The translations under genes and the position numbers were made by a program. This document shows, piece after piece, positions 33,606 to 40,727 of a stretch of 64,000 nt of DNA. Under the pieces are notes generated by a model, which saw only the letters and a list, made by a program, of their open reading frames with translations, did not search any database and was not told the origin of the DNA. The DNA is taken from the NCBI GenBank assembly GCA_964594365.1, contig CAZQMB010000007.1, positions 1-64,000 on the forward strand, given 5' to 3'. Source of the stretch: CAIUSP01 sp964594365. GTDB lineage: Bacteria > Actinomycetota > Thermoleophilia > Solirubrobacterales > 70-9. Every line of letters starts with the position of its first letter. Within the stretch, counting starts at the first letter, position 1.

Positions 33606-34361
33606 ATGGTCCGTCCAACACTCGATCTGACCACGATCACGGCTCCGAATCCCGGGCCGATGACTCTCACCGGAACCAATACCTATCTGGTCGGGCGAGG
33701 ACCGACGCTGGTGATCGACCCCGGCCCCGCAGACGAAGCGCACGTGGAGGTCGTACTCGAGGCAATCGAGTCCCGGGGCGGACACGGTGGGATCGTCGTA
33801 ACCCACCGACACGGCGACCACTCCGACGCGCTCGGGCTGATGCAGGAGACGGCCGTGACCCTCACCGACTCCGAGGAGGTCGGAGGACTGAAGGCGGTTG
33901 CGACACCAGGCCACGCTGTCGACCACTTCTGCCTGATCCTCGAACCCGAGCACCCCGCTCATCGCGAGGAGTCGGTCGGACGGGTCGTGTTCGTCGGAGA
34001 CCTCCTCCTCGGCACGGGCTCGGGACTGGTACCCCCGAGAGCCGAAGGTGGCTCCCTGGCCGACTATCTGGATTCGCTGCGAAGGGTGCGGGCTCTAGAA
34101 CCGGATCTGCTCTACCCCGGGCACGGTCCGGTGATCGAGGACCCGTCAGGGGTCATCGACGCGTACCTGCAGCATCGCCTCGACCGCGAGGGGCGACTGA
34201 TCGAGGCGTTGGACGCAGGGGAACGTTCGCGGGAGAGGCTGCTGGATCTGGTCTGGGACGACGTGCCTGCGGAGCTCCGCCCCGCCGCTGCGCTCGCGAT
34301 GCAGGCGCATCTGGAGAAACTGATCGACGACGGTGTAGCCGGGGCAGGTTCGGTCGGCTAG
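33606..34361 (+). CDS. Metallo-beta-lactamase-fold hydrolase (LACTB2-like)
   Basis: 251 residues. The metal motif THRHGDH (H67, H69, D71, H72) is followed by ATPGHAVDHF (H103), FVGDLLLG and LYPGHGP, the full two-metal set. The C-terminal winged-helix-like segment (IEALDAGERSRERLLDLVWDDVP) is typical of LACTB2-type endoribonucleases and of related thioesterases. N-terminal NPGPMTLTGTNTYLVG also fits that group. The substrate is not determined. Its stop overlaps that of the convergent TylF-like gene by 4 nt. Confidence 0.87.
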   Translation: MVRPTLDLTTITAPNPGPMTLTGTNTYLVGRGPTLVIDPGPADEAHVEVVLEAIESRGGHGGIVVTHRHGDHSDALGLMQETAVTLTDSEEVGGLKAVATPGHAVDHFCLILEPEHPAHREESVGRVVFVGDLLLGTGSGLVPPRAEGGSLADYLDSLRRVRALEPDLLYPGHGPVIEDPSGVIDAYLQHRLDREGRLIEALDAGERSRERLLDLVWDDVPAELRPAAALAMQAHLEKLIDDGVAGAGSVG

Positions 34362-35218
34362 AGAGCACGACGCCAATAGGCGCTGGAATGATCGATGTCC
34401 TCCAGCGGTTCATCGATGCGACGAGCGGAACGAAACTCGTCGACCGCCTCTCTGCAGGCGTCGATTATGTAGTCGTCGATGATCACGTACCCGCCTGGTG
34501 AGACCTTGTCGTAGAGGTTCTCGAGGATGTCGACGGTCGAGGAGTACATGTCGCCATCTGCTCTGAGGATCGCCAAACGACCTACCGGAGCGTCGGGAAG
34601 CGTGTCCGAGAACCAGCCTTCGAGGAACTCCACTCGATCGCTCAACAGGCCGTACTTGCTGAAGTTCCATTTCACCTCGTCGAGCGAAACAGCGAGTTCC
34701 TGGTACCGGTGCCACCCCTCCCGCGCTTCGGCATCGGGGCCGTCAGGCGCAGGCTCCGGAAGCCCGCGAAACGAATCGGCCAGCCAGACCTTCCGGTTGA
34801 ACTCTCCGTAGACATCGAGCACTCCTCGGGCGAAGATCGACGCGCCACCGCGCCACACCCCGCACTCGATGAAATCTCCCGGGACCCCTTCCTCCACCAC
34901 CGACCTGAGGCACATCTCGAGATTGTCGAGGCGCTTGCGGCCGATCATCGTCTCGGCCTCCGGTGGCCAGTCCATACCGTTGTCCCTGAGACTGGGATCC
35001 TTCTCCGATCTGGCTCGGACGAGGTCCAAGCCTGCCCACTGGAATAGAATCCTGAGAGCTCGCTGCAGACGCCTCACGAAATGGCTGCTTCCGGTGTTTC
35101 CCTCTCCGATCGGCTGCATCGACTCAGGGAACCCCGCGCGACGGACCAGCCGCTTCAGGAGATCGATGTACCCGTCGCGAAAGGCAGCGTCGGGAACTGG
35201 GTGATCCGGGGCAGCCAT
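34358..35218 (-). CDS. TylF/macrocin O-methyltransferase-like protein
   Basis: 286 residues. The TylF family pattern is clear: TMIGRKRLDNLEMCLRSV, GDFIECGVWRGGASIFARGVL (SAM motif), VWLADSFRGLP, the substrate loop ending in FLEGWFSDTLP, and the metal-binding LAILRADGDMYSSTVDILENLY with GGYVIIDDY. Members methylate sugar hydroxyls in antibiotics and surface glycans. No macrolide genes are near, so a role in modifying rhamnose- or xylose-containing surface glycan is plausible, given the sugar-nucleotide genes in the window. It is a single-gene unit with its own TATGCT promoter. Confidence 0.85.
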   Translation of the reverse strand: MAAPDHPVPDAAFRDGYIDLLKRLVRRAGFPESMQPIGEGNTGSSHFVRRLQRALRILFQWAGLDLVRARSEKDPSLRDNGMDWPPEAETMIGRKRLDNLEMCLRSVVEEGVPGDFIECGVWRGGASIFARGVLDVYGEFNRKVWLADSFRGLPEPAPDGPDAEAREGWHRYQELAVSLDEVKWNFSKYGLLSDRVEFLEGWFSDTLPDAPVGRLAILRADGDMYSSTVDILENLYDKVSPGGYVIIDDYIIDACREAVDEFRSARRIDEPLEDIDHSSAYWRRAL

Positions 35219-35226
35219 CGCGGAGG

Positions 35227-35232
35227 AGCATA
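35227..35232 (-). promoter_or_regulatory. -10 element TATGCT, leaderless promoter of TylF-like gene
   Basis: On the minus strand TATGCT lies 8 nt before the ATG at 35218. The spacer CCTCCGCG is not an SD. Confidence 0.5.
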
Positions 35233-35249
35233 GATGCTTGCCTTGGGCC

Positions 35250-35255
35250 TATTCT
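35250..35255 (+). promoter_or_regulatory. -10 element TATTCT upstream of split-barrel protein
   Basis: TATTCT lies 12 nt before the ATG at 35268. Together with the minus-strand element at 35227 it makes a compact divergent promoter region of 49 bp. Confidence 0.45.
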
Positions 35256-35267
35256 CACGCAAGACCG

Positions 35268-35735
35268 ATGAGCCGTCGCGACCAGATAGTGATGACCGAG
35301 GCGGAGCAGCTCGATTTCCTCGGGCAGGAGCGGATCGTCAACGTCGCCACCTTCGGTCCCCGAGGTTGGCCCCATCTGATGCCGCTCTGGTACGTCGTTC
35401 GGGATGGAGAGATCTGGGTGTGGACCTATGGAAAGTCCCAGAAGGTCAAGAACCTCGAGCGCGACGATCGCGCGACCCTGCTGATCGAGTCCGGCGACGA
35501 GTACCAGGAGCTGCGGGGAGTGCAGATCGAAGCGAAAGCGGAGCTGATCACCGAGTTCGACACGGTCTTCGAGTTCGCCAAGGATCTCACGATCAGATAC
35601 GCCGAGGGGATCGAATCGATCGAGGGAGATGCCGCCGAGGCCCTGAAGGCTCAAGCGTCGAAGAGGGTCGTGATCCGCTTCCATCCGGTGCGCACCGCCA
35701 GTTGGGACCACCGCAAGCTCGGCGGCACCTACTAG
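35268..35735 (+). CDS. Pyridoxamine 5'-phosphate oxidase-fold (F420/FMN split-barrel) protein
   Basis: 155 residues from the ATG at 35268. Split beta-barrel flavin/deazaflavin protein: EAEQLDFLGQERIVNVATFGPRGWPHLMPLWYV, EIWVWTYGKSQKVKNLERDDRATLLIESGDEYQELRGVQIEAKAEL broken over two strands, and the C-terminal VVIRFHPVRTASWDHRKLGG. The RGW-H-MPLW-V pattern fits the F420-binding or FMN-binding pyridoxamine oxidase-like families in Actinobacteria. Cofactor and substrate are not decided by sequence alone. Confidence 0.83.
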   Translation: MSRRDQIVMTEAEQLDFLGQERIVNVATFGPRGWPHLMPLWYVVRDGEIWVWTYGKSQKVKNLERDDRATLLIESGDEYQELRGVQIEAKAELITEFDTVFEFAKDLTIRYAEGIESIEGDAAEALKAQASKRVVIRFHPVRTASWDHRKLGGTY

Positions 35736-35782
35736 CGCCGGGCATACGCAATTTCGCTGGCCTCACGCCCGCGGCGCGGCAG

Positions 35783-35788
35783 TAGCCT
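35783..35788 (+). promoter_or_regulatory. -10 element TAGCCT, leaderless promoter of the rml operon
   Basis: TAGCCT lies 8 nt before the ATG at 35797. No SD precedes rmlA. Confidence 0.55.
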
Positions 35789-35796
35789 GAACATTG

Positions 35797-36873
35797 ATGA
35801 GCGCAGATCTGAAAGGGCTGATCCTCTCGGGTGGTGCCGGCACACGGCTGCGGCCGATCACGCACACGTCCGCCAAACAACTCGTCCCGGTGGCCAACAA
35901 GCCCGTCCTCTTCTACGGAATCGAGGCTCTGGTCGAGGCCGGCATCACCGAGATCGGGATCATCATCGCTCCCGCGACCGGCGACGAGATCCGCCAAGCA
36001 GCAGGAGATGGCAGCGACTTTGGCGCCAGGATCACATACATCGAGCAGTCCGAGCCGCTCGGTCTGGCACACGCGATGTTGACAGCGGCTGAATTCCTCG
36101 GCGACAGCCCCTTCGTGATGTACCTCGGCGACAACCTCTTGCGAGACGGAATCGTCGATCTGGTCGAGGCCTTCCGCAATCAGGAGCCCGACGCCCTGAT
36201 CCTCCTCACGCCGGTCGACGATCCCTCTTCTTACGGGGTCGCCGAACTCGATGGCGAGCGAGTGGTACGACTGATCGAGAAGCCAGAGGATCCTCCGAGC
36301 GATCTCGCTCTCGTCGGCGTCTACATGTTCGCGCCGTCGATCCACCAGGCCGCCCGGGAGATCGAGCCATCACCGAGGGGAGAATTGGAGATCACCGACG
36401 CGATCCAGAAGTTGATAGACGACGGTTCCACAGTCAGCGCGCATCGCGTCAAGGGGTGGTGGAAGGACACAGGGCGGCTGGAGGACATGCTCGAGGCCAA
36501 TCGCCTGGTACTCGAAGATCTCGAATCCAGTATCGATGGCGAACTGATCGACTCCGAGGTCGATGGGCGCGTGGTCATCGCGCCAGGAGCGAGACTGGAG
36601 AGGACCGTGGTCAGGGGACCCGCTGTGATCGACGCCGATGCGGATCTCAGAGACGCCTACATCGGCCCCTACACCTCGATAGGTCGCGGGGTTCGGGTGA
36701 CCAACTCAGAGATCGAACACTCGATCGTCCTCGCGAACTCCAGCATCTCGGATCTCGGCTCACGGATGGAGAGGAGCCTGCTCGGGCGTGACGTGACCAT
36801 CGTGGGAGGAGCAGACCGGCCACGGGCGCTGCAGTTCCTGGTCGGCGATCACGCCGAGATCACGATGCCATGA
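35797..36873 (+). CDS. rmlA: Glucose-1-phosphate thymidylyltransferase, long (StrD) form
   Basis: 358 residues from the ATG at 35797 (a TTG sits one codon upstream). It couples dTTP and glucose-1-phosphate to dTDP-glucose, the first step of dTDP-rhamnose synthesis. The nucleotidyltransferase core shows LILSGGAGTRLRPITHTSAKQLVPVANKP split at the PKQL-like site, FVMYLGDNLL with metal Asp, VRLIEKPEDPPS and HRVKGWWKDTG. A C-terminal left-handed beta-helix (about 245-345: DSEVDGRVVIAPGA, GPYTSIGRGVRVTNSEIEHS) marks the long StrD/RmlA3 type rather than the 290-residue RmlA. It leads the four-gene rml operon. Confidence 0.9.
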   Translation: MSADLKGLILSGGAGTRLRPITHTSAKQLVPVANKPVLFYGIEALVEAGITEIGIIIAPATGDEIRQAAGDGSDFGARITYIEQSEPLGLAHAMLTAAEFLGDSPFVMYLGDNLLRDGIVDLVEAFRNQEPDALILLTPVDDPSSYGVAELDGERVVRLIEKPEDPPSDLALVGVYMFAPSIHQAAREIEPSPRGELEITDAIQKLIDDGSTVSAHRVKGWWKDTGRLEDMLEANRLVLEDLESSIDGELIDSEVDGRVVIAPGARLERTVVRGPAVIDADADLRDAYIGPYTSIGRGVRVTNSEIEHSIVLANSSISDLGSRMERSLLGRDVTIVGGADRPRALQFLVGDHAEITMP

Positions 36874-36883
36874 CCCTCCCCGC

Positions 36884-37750
36884 ATGAAGATCCTGGTCAC
36901 CGGAGCGAACGGGATGCTCGGAGGCGATCTCACCGTGGTTGCGCGGGGGCTCGGGCACGAGGTGGTTGCAGTTTCTCGCAACGACCTCGACCTGACCGAC
37001 CAGTCGGCCGTCGAGGCGCTGGTGAGGGAAGAAGAGCCCGCGACCGTGATCAACTGCGCTGCCTGGACGGACGTCGACGGTGCCGAAGCCCACGAGGAGG
37101 AGGCGACCGAAATCAACGCCTCAGGGGCTGGGCATATCGCCGCCGCGGCTGCGGCGATCGGCGCGAGTGTCTGTCAGATCTCCACTGATTACGTCTTCGA
37201 CGGAACCAAGGAGACCCCATATGTCGAATCCGACCCGACCTCACCGATCCAGGCCTACGGCCGGTCGAAACTGGCCGGAGAGGAGGCTGTGCGGTCGGCC
37301 AATCCCGACCACTTCATCGTCAGGACCTCTTGGTTGTTCGGAATCGCAAACGAGAGGCCGAACTTCGTGGAAACGATGCTCGAGCTCGGATCGACCGGCG
37401 AGCCGGTGACCGTGGTGCACGACCAGATCGGCAGCCCGACCTATACGGGTCATCTCGCCGAAGGCCTGACGCAATTGATCAACAGCGACTCCTACGGCAT
37501 CCATCACATGTCCGGTTCCGGACAGTGCTCCTGGTACGGATTCGCAGAAGAGATCTTCAAACAGGCGCAGGTGGAGGTGGACCTGATTCCCACCGATACG
37601 GCCGCTTTCCCGCGCCCTGCTGCACGCCCCGCGAACTCGGTTCTGGTCAGCGAGTGGGAAACTCCGATCATGCTCCCCAGATGGCAGACCGGCCTGACCG
37701 AGTATCTCCAGCGCCGACGCGCTGCGGATGCAGGCGAGGTGACGGCATGA
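36884..37750 (+). CDS. rmlD: dTDP-4-dehydrorhamnose reductase
   Basis: 288 residues. It performs the last step, NAD(P)H reduction to dTDP-L-rhamnose. The Rossmann motif TGANGMLGGDL is at residues 6-16, followed by VINCAAWTDVDGAE, STDYVFDG, and YxxxK as Y125/K129 (AYGRSKLAGE); HDQIGSPTYTGHLA is the family's substrate segment. The stop overlaps the rmlB ATG by 4 nt. Confidence 0.93.
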   Translation: MKILVTGANGMLGGDLTVVARGLGHEVVAVSRNDLDLTDQSAVEALVREEEPATVINCAAWTDVDGAEAHEEEATEINASGAGHIAAAAAAIGASVCQISTDYVFDGTKETPYVESDPTSPIQAYGRSKLAGEEAVRSANPDHFIVRTSWLFGIANERPNFVETMLELGSTGEPVTVVHDQIGSPTYTGHLAEGLTQLINSDSYGIHHMSGSGQCSWYGFAEEIFKQAQVEVDLIPTDTAAFPRPAARPANSVLVSEWETPIMLPRWQTGLTEYLQRRRAADAGEVTA

Positions 37751-38763
37751 AGTTGCTCGTCACAGGCGGCGCAGGCTTCATCGGCTCGAACTTCGTCGAG
37801 CGACGGCTCAGAGTCCATCCGGAGGATCGCGTCGTCGTCCTCGACAAGCTGACCTACGCGGGAAGACGGGAGAATCTCGAGGGCGCGACCTCCGAAAGAC
37901 TCGAGTTCATCGAAGGGGACATCCGGAATCGAGCCGCGGTTTCATCGGCGATCACGGGGTGCGACGCGGTAGTCAACTTCGCGGCGGAGAGCCATGTCGA
38001 TCGCTCCATAGAGACGCCGGGTGAGTTCATAGAAACCGATGTATTCGGCACCTATGTGCTGCTCGATGCCGCCCGCGAAGCCGGCATCCGGCATCTGCAG
38101 ATCTCGACCGACGAGGTCTACGGTGACTTCTCCGGCACAGACGAGTCGGCCACCGAGTCCTCACCACTCGACCCCTCCTCCCCGTACTCGGCCTCGAAGG
38201 CCGGAGGGGACCTGCTCGTCGGTGCGTTCGTCCGCACCTACGGCTCGGATGCGTTGATAGTGCGCGCATCCAACAACTACGGTGCGCGCCAGCATCCCGA
38301 GAAACTGATCCCCCTCTGCATCCTGAACGCACTCGCCGGCGACCAGCTCCCGGTCTACGGTGATGGAAAGCAGGTCCGCAACTGGCTGAACGTCCAGGAC
38401 TTCTGCTCAGCGATAGACGTCGTACTCGAATTCGGCGCAGCTGGCGAGGCCTACAACGTCGGAGGACCCGACGAACTCGAGAACATCGAGGTCGTCAGGA
38501 AGATCATCGAGCTGGCAGGCGGCGATGATTCCCGAATCGACTTCATCGAGGACCGTCCTGGTCACGACCTTCGCTACTCGCTGTCCTCGGCTCGGCTCGA
38601 GGCGCTCGGCTGGAAGGCGGAGGTCGGCTTCGACCAAGGGATCGAGGACACCTTTGCCTGGTACCGGGACAACCCGCAGTGGTGGGAGCCGATCCGGTCG
38701 GGTGAGTATCGCGACTACTACCTGAGCCATTACGGCCAAGAGTTGGGTTCAGGCTCGGACTGA
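37747..38763 (+). CDS. rmlB: dTDP-glucose 4,6-dehydratase
   Basis: 338 residues from the ATG within the rmlD stop; a longer in-frame reading belongs to the rmlD shadow. Converts dTDP-glucose to the 4-keto-6-deoxy sugar with bound NAD. TGGAGFIGSN (6-15), the dehydratase triad T121-D122-E123 (STDEVYGD), and Y147/K151 (YSASKAGGD) are present, as is NNYGARQHPEKLIPL. TGATG-type junction to rmlC. Confidence 0.95.
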   Translation: MKLLVTGGAGFIGSNFVERRLRVHPEDRVVVLDKLTYAGRRENLEGATSERLEFIEGDIRNRAAVSSAITGCDAVVNFAAESHVDRSIETPGEFIETDVFGTYVLLDAAREAGIRHLQISTDEVYGDFSGTDESATESSPLDPSSPYSASKAGGDLLVGAFVRTYGSDALIVRASNNYGARQHPEKLIPLCILNALAGDQLPVYGDGKQVRNWLNVQDFCSAIDVVLEFGAAGEAYNVGGPDELENIEVVRKIIELAGGDDSRIDFIEDRPGHDLRYSLSSARLEALGWKAEVGFDQGIEDTFAWYRDNPQWWEPIRSGEYRDYYLSHYGQELGSGSD

Positions 38764-39314
38764 TGAGCTTCGAGCGACTCGACACCGAGCTGGAGGGACT
38801 GATCCTCTTCGAGGTGTCGGCCAACGAGGACCCACGGGGCTTCCTCAGCGAGAGCTGGCGGAGCGACATGATGGATGAGCTCGGCATCGAATACGAATTC
38901 GTCCAGGAGAACCACTCACGGTCGATCAAGGGAACGCTCAGAGGTATCCACTTCCAGACCGCACCGGGGCAGGCGAAGCTGGTCCGCTGTGCCCGTGGAA
39001 CGATCCTCGATGTCGCGGTGGACCTGAGGAGGGAGTCACCCACCTTCGGGCGCTGGGAAGGGTTCGAATTGAGCGACGTCAACAGGCGTCAACTGCTGGT
39101 CCCGATCGGCTTCGGTCACGCCTTCTGCGTTCTCAGCGACGAAGCCGATGTGATCTACAAGCTCTCCAGCTACTACGACGCCACCACCGAGAGCGGCATC
39201 GCGTGGAACGACCCCGATGTGAACGTCGACTGGCCAGCCATGTCACGCTTGGTCTCGGAGAGGGACGAGAGTGCTCCCAAACTCTCAGAGATCGCCGATG
39301 ACCTCCCCTGGTAG
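38763..39314 (+). CDS. rmlC: dTDP-4-dehydrorhamnose 3,5-epimerase
   Basis: 183 residues. Cupin-fold epimerase: FEVSANEDPRGFLSES, QENHSRSIKGTLRGIHFQ with catalytic H63, LVRCARGTILDVAVDLR, VPIGFGHAFCVLSDEADVIYKLSSYYD with the catalytic Tyr, and GIAWNDPDVNVDWP. It completes the dTDP-L-rhamnose pathway. The ATG shares one base with the rmlB stop. Rhamnose is probably used in the cell-wall linker or surface glycan. Confidence 0.93.
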   Translation: MSFERLDTELEGLILFEVSANEDPRGFLSESWRSDMMDELGIEYEFVQENHSRSIKGTLRGIHFQTAPGQAKLVRCARGTILDVAVDLRRESPTFGRWEGFELSDVNRRQLLVPIGFGHAFCVLSDEADVIYKLSSYYDATTESGIAWNDPDVNVDWPAMSRLVSERDESAPKLSEIADDLPW

Positions 39315-39373
39315 CCACCCGAGAGCATCACCTTCCAACACGCGCACGCCAGAGGCTGGATAATCCAGAAGGG

Positions 39374-40072
39374 ATGGAGGAGAGAGCCGAAGGCATCGTG
39401 CAACTGCTGGCAGGGGTTCCCCTGTTCTCGTCGCTTTCGGCTGACGAGTTGAAGCAGGTTGCCGCTCTCGCCATACCGCGTCGGTTCCCTGCAGACACCA
39501 GGGTGTTCAGCGAAGGGGACGACGGAGGGACCTGCTTCGTACTCAAGTCGGGGTCCTGTCGTGTGACCAGAGAGCACAGGGACGGGCGGGCGATCACGCT
39601 AGCCAATCTCGGGCCTGGTGCCGTGTTCGGTGAGATGTCGCTTTTCGACCAAGGAACGAGATCCGCGACTGTCGAGACCTCAGACGCGGTCGAACTGCTC
39701 GCCATACCCGCTACCGACATGCGTTCGCTTCTTCGGCAGCATCCGGAGTTGGCCGAGAAGATGGTCGTGGCCCTCGCCGAGAGGCTCCGGGCGGCCAACG
39801 AGCGTCTGGCCAGCCAGTCCTTCCAGACCGTTCCCGCAAGGGTTTCAGCGGCCCTGATCCAGGCACTCTCGACTCCCGAAGCAAGTGCCGGTGGAACCAA
39901 CGAGCCCGTCACATTGACCATGCGTCAGGCGGATCTCGCCCAACTTGCAGGCACCTCGCGGGAGAGCGTCAGCCGGTTCATCGCGGGTCTGGAGCGCGAG
40001 GGCGTAGTCAAGGTCGGACGGGGCAGGCTGACGATCCTGCGTCCTGAGGACCTCCAGAACTACGTTCCTTGA
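39374..40072 (+). CDS. Crp/Fnr-family transcriptional regulator
   Basis: 232 residues, ATG with AGAAGGG just upstream. The cyclic-nucleotide-binding domain (about 12-125) has GVPLFSSLSADELKQVA, FSEGDDGGTCFVLKSGSCRV and NLGPGAVFGEMSLFDQGTRSATV; the Gly-Glu-Met-Ser then Arg-Ser-Ala pattern is the phosphate-binding cassette of cAMP-type members. The C-terminal winged helix (about 165-225) has MRQADLAQLAGTSRESVSRFI. No FNR-type N-terminal cysteines. It resembles mycobacterial Rv3676-type CRP. The pcm gene overlaps its stop by 4 nt. Confidence 0.9.
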   Translation: MEERAEGIVQLLAGVPLFSSLSADELKQVAALAIPRRFPADTRVFSEGDDGGTCFVLKSGSCRVTREHRDGRAITLANLGPGAVFGEMSLFDQGTRSATVETSDAVELLAIPATDMRSLLRQHPELAEKMVVALAERLRAANERLASQSFQTVPARVSAALIQALSTPEASAGGTNEPVTLTMRQADLAQLAGTSRESVSRFIAGLEREGVVKVGRGRLTILRPEDLQNYVP

Positions 40073-40716
40073 ACGACTACCCCGGATTGAGGGCCGAGAT
40101 GGTCGAGCGGCAGCTTCGGTCCCGAGGGATCACCGACGAGCGGGTCCTCGATGCGATGGGAGCGGTACCGCGGGAGGTATTCGTTCCCGAGGAGAGCAGA
40201 CATCTCGCCTACGCCGATGGAGCCCTGCCGATCGGATTCGATCAGACCATCTCGCAACCTCTGATGGTCGCCGAGATCTGCCAGAGCCTGCGACTCACCG
40301 GAGGCGAAAGGGTGCTCGAGATCGGAACCGGGTCAGGCTATTCGGCGGCGATCCTCTCCCGCCTCTGCAAGGAGGTGATCTCGATCGAGCGGATCCCGGA
40401 GTTGACGAATCGTGCGGAGGCGGCGTTGCGGGAGTGCGGAATCGATCGGGTGACCTGCATCTCCGGGGACGGGTCGGGTGGGTGGCCTGCGCTGGCGCCT
40501 TTCGACGCGATCGCAGTACACGCAGGAGCTCCGAACCTGTCGGAAGGACTCATCTCCCAACTCGGGCCCGGAGGAAGGCTGGTGGTCCCGGTCTCGGCAG
40601 ACGGCGGTGAGGTGCTGACCCGAGTCACGCTCGGCGACGCCGGAAAGCGTAGCGTCGAGGAGATCGGGCCCTGCCGCTTCGTACCGCTGATCGGGGAGGC
40701 CGGCTACGAGGGCTGA
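40069..40716 (+). CDS. pcm: Protein-L-isoaspartate O-methyltransferase
   Basis: 215 residues from a TTG that overlaps the Crp/Fnr stop (TTGA). It methylates isoaspartyl residues in damaged proteins. Family motifs: MVERQLRSRGITDERVLDAMGAVPREVFVPEE, DGALPIGFDQTISQP, LEIGTGSGYSAAILSRL (SAM motif), PFDAIAVHAGAP and GPGGRLVVPV. Length is normal. Coupling with a Crp-type regulator is unusual but the spacing is unambiguous. Confidence 0.92.
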   Translation: MNDYPGLRAEMVERQLRSRGITDERVLDAMGAVPREVFVPEESRHLAYADGALPIGFDQTISQPLMVAEICQSLRLTGGERVLEIGTGSGYSAAILSRLCKEVISIERIPELTNRAEAALRECGIDRVTCISGDGSGGWPALAPFDAIAVHAGAPNLSEGLISQLGPGGRLVVPVSADGGEVLTRVTLGDAGKRSVEEIGPCRFVPLIGEAGYEG

Positions 40717-40727
40717 GCGCCGTTTGG

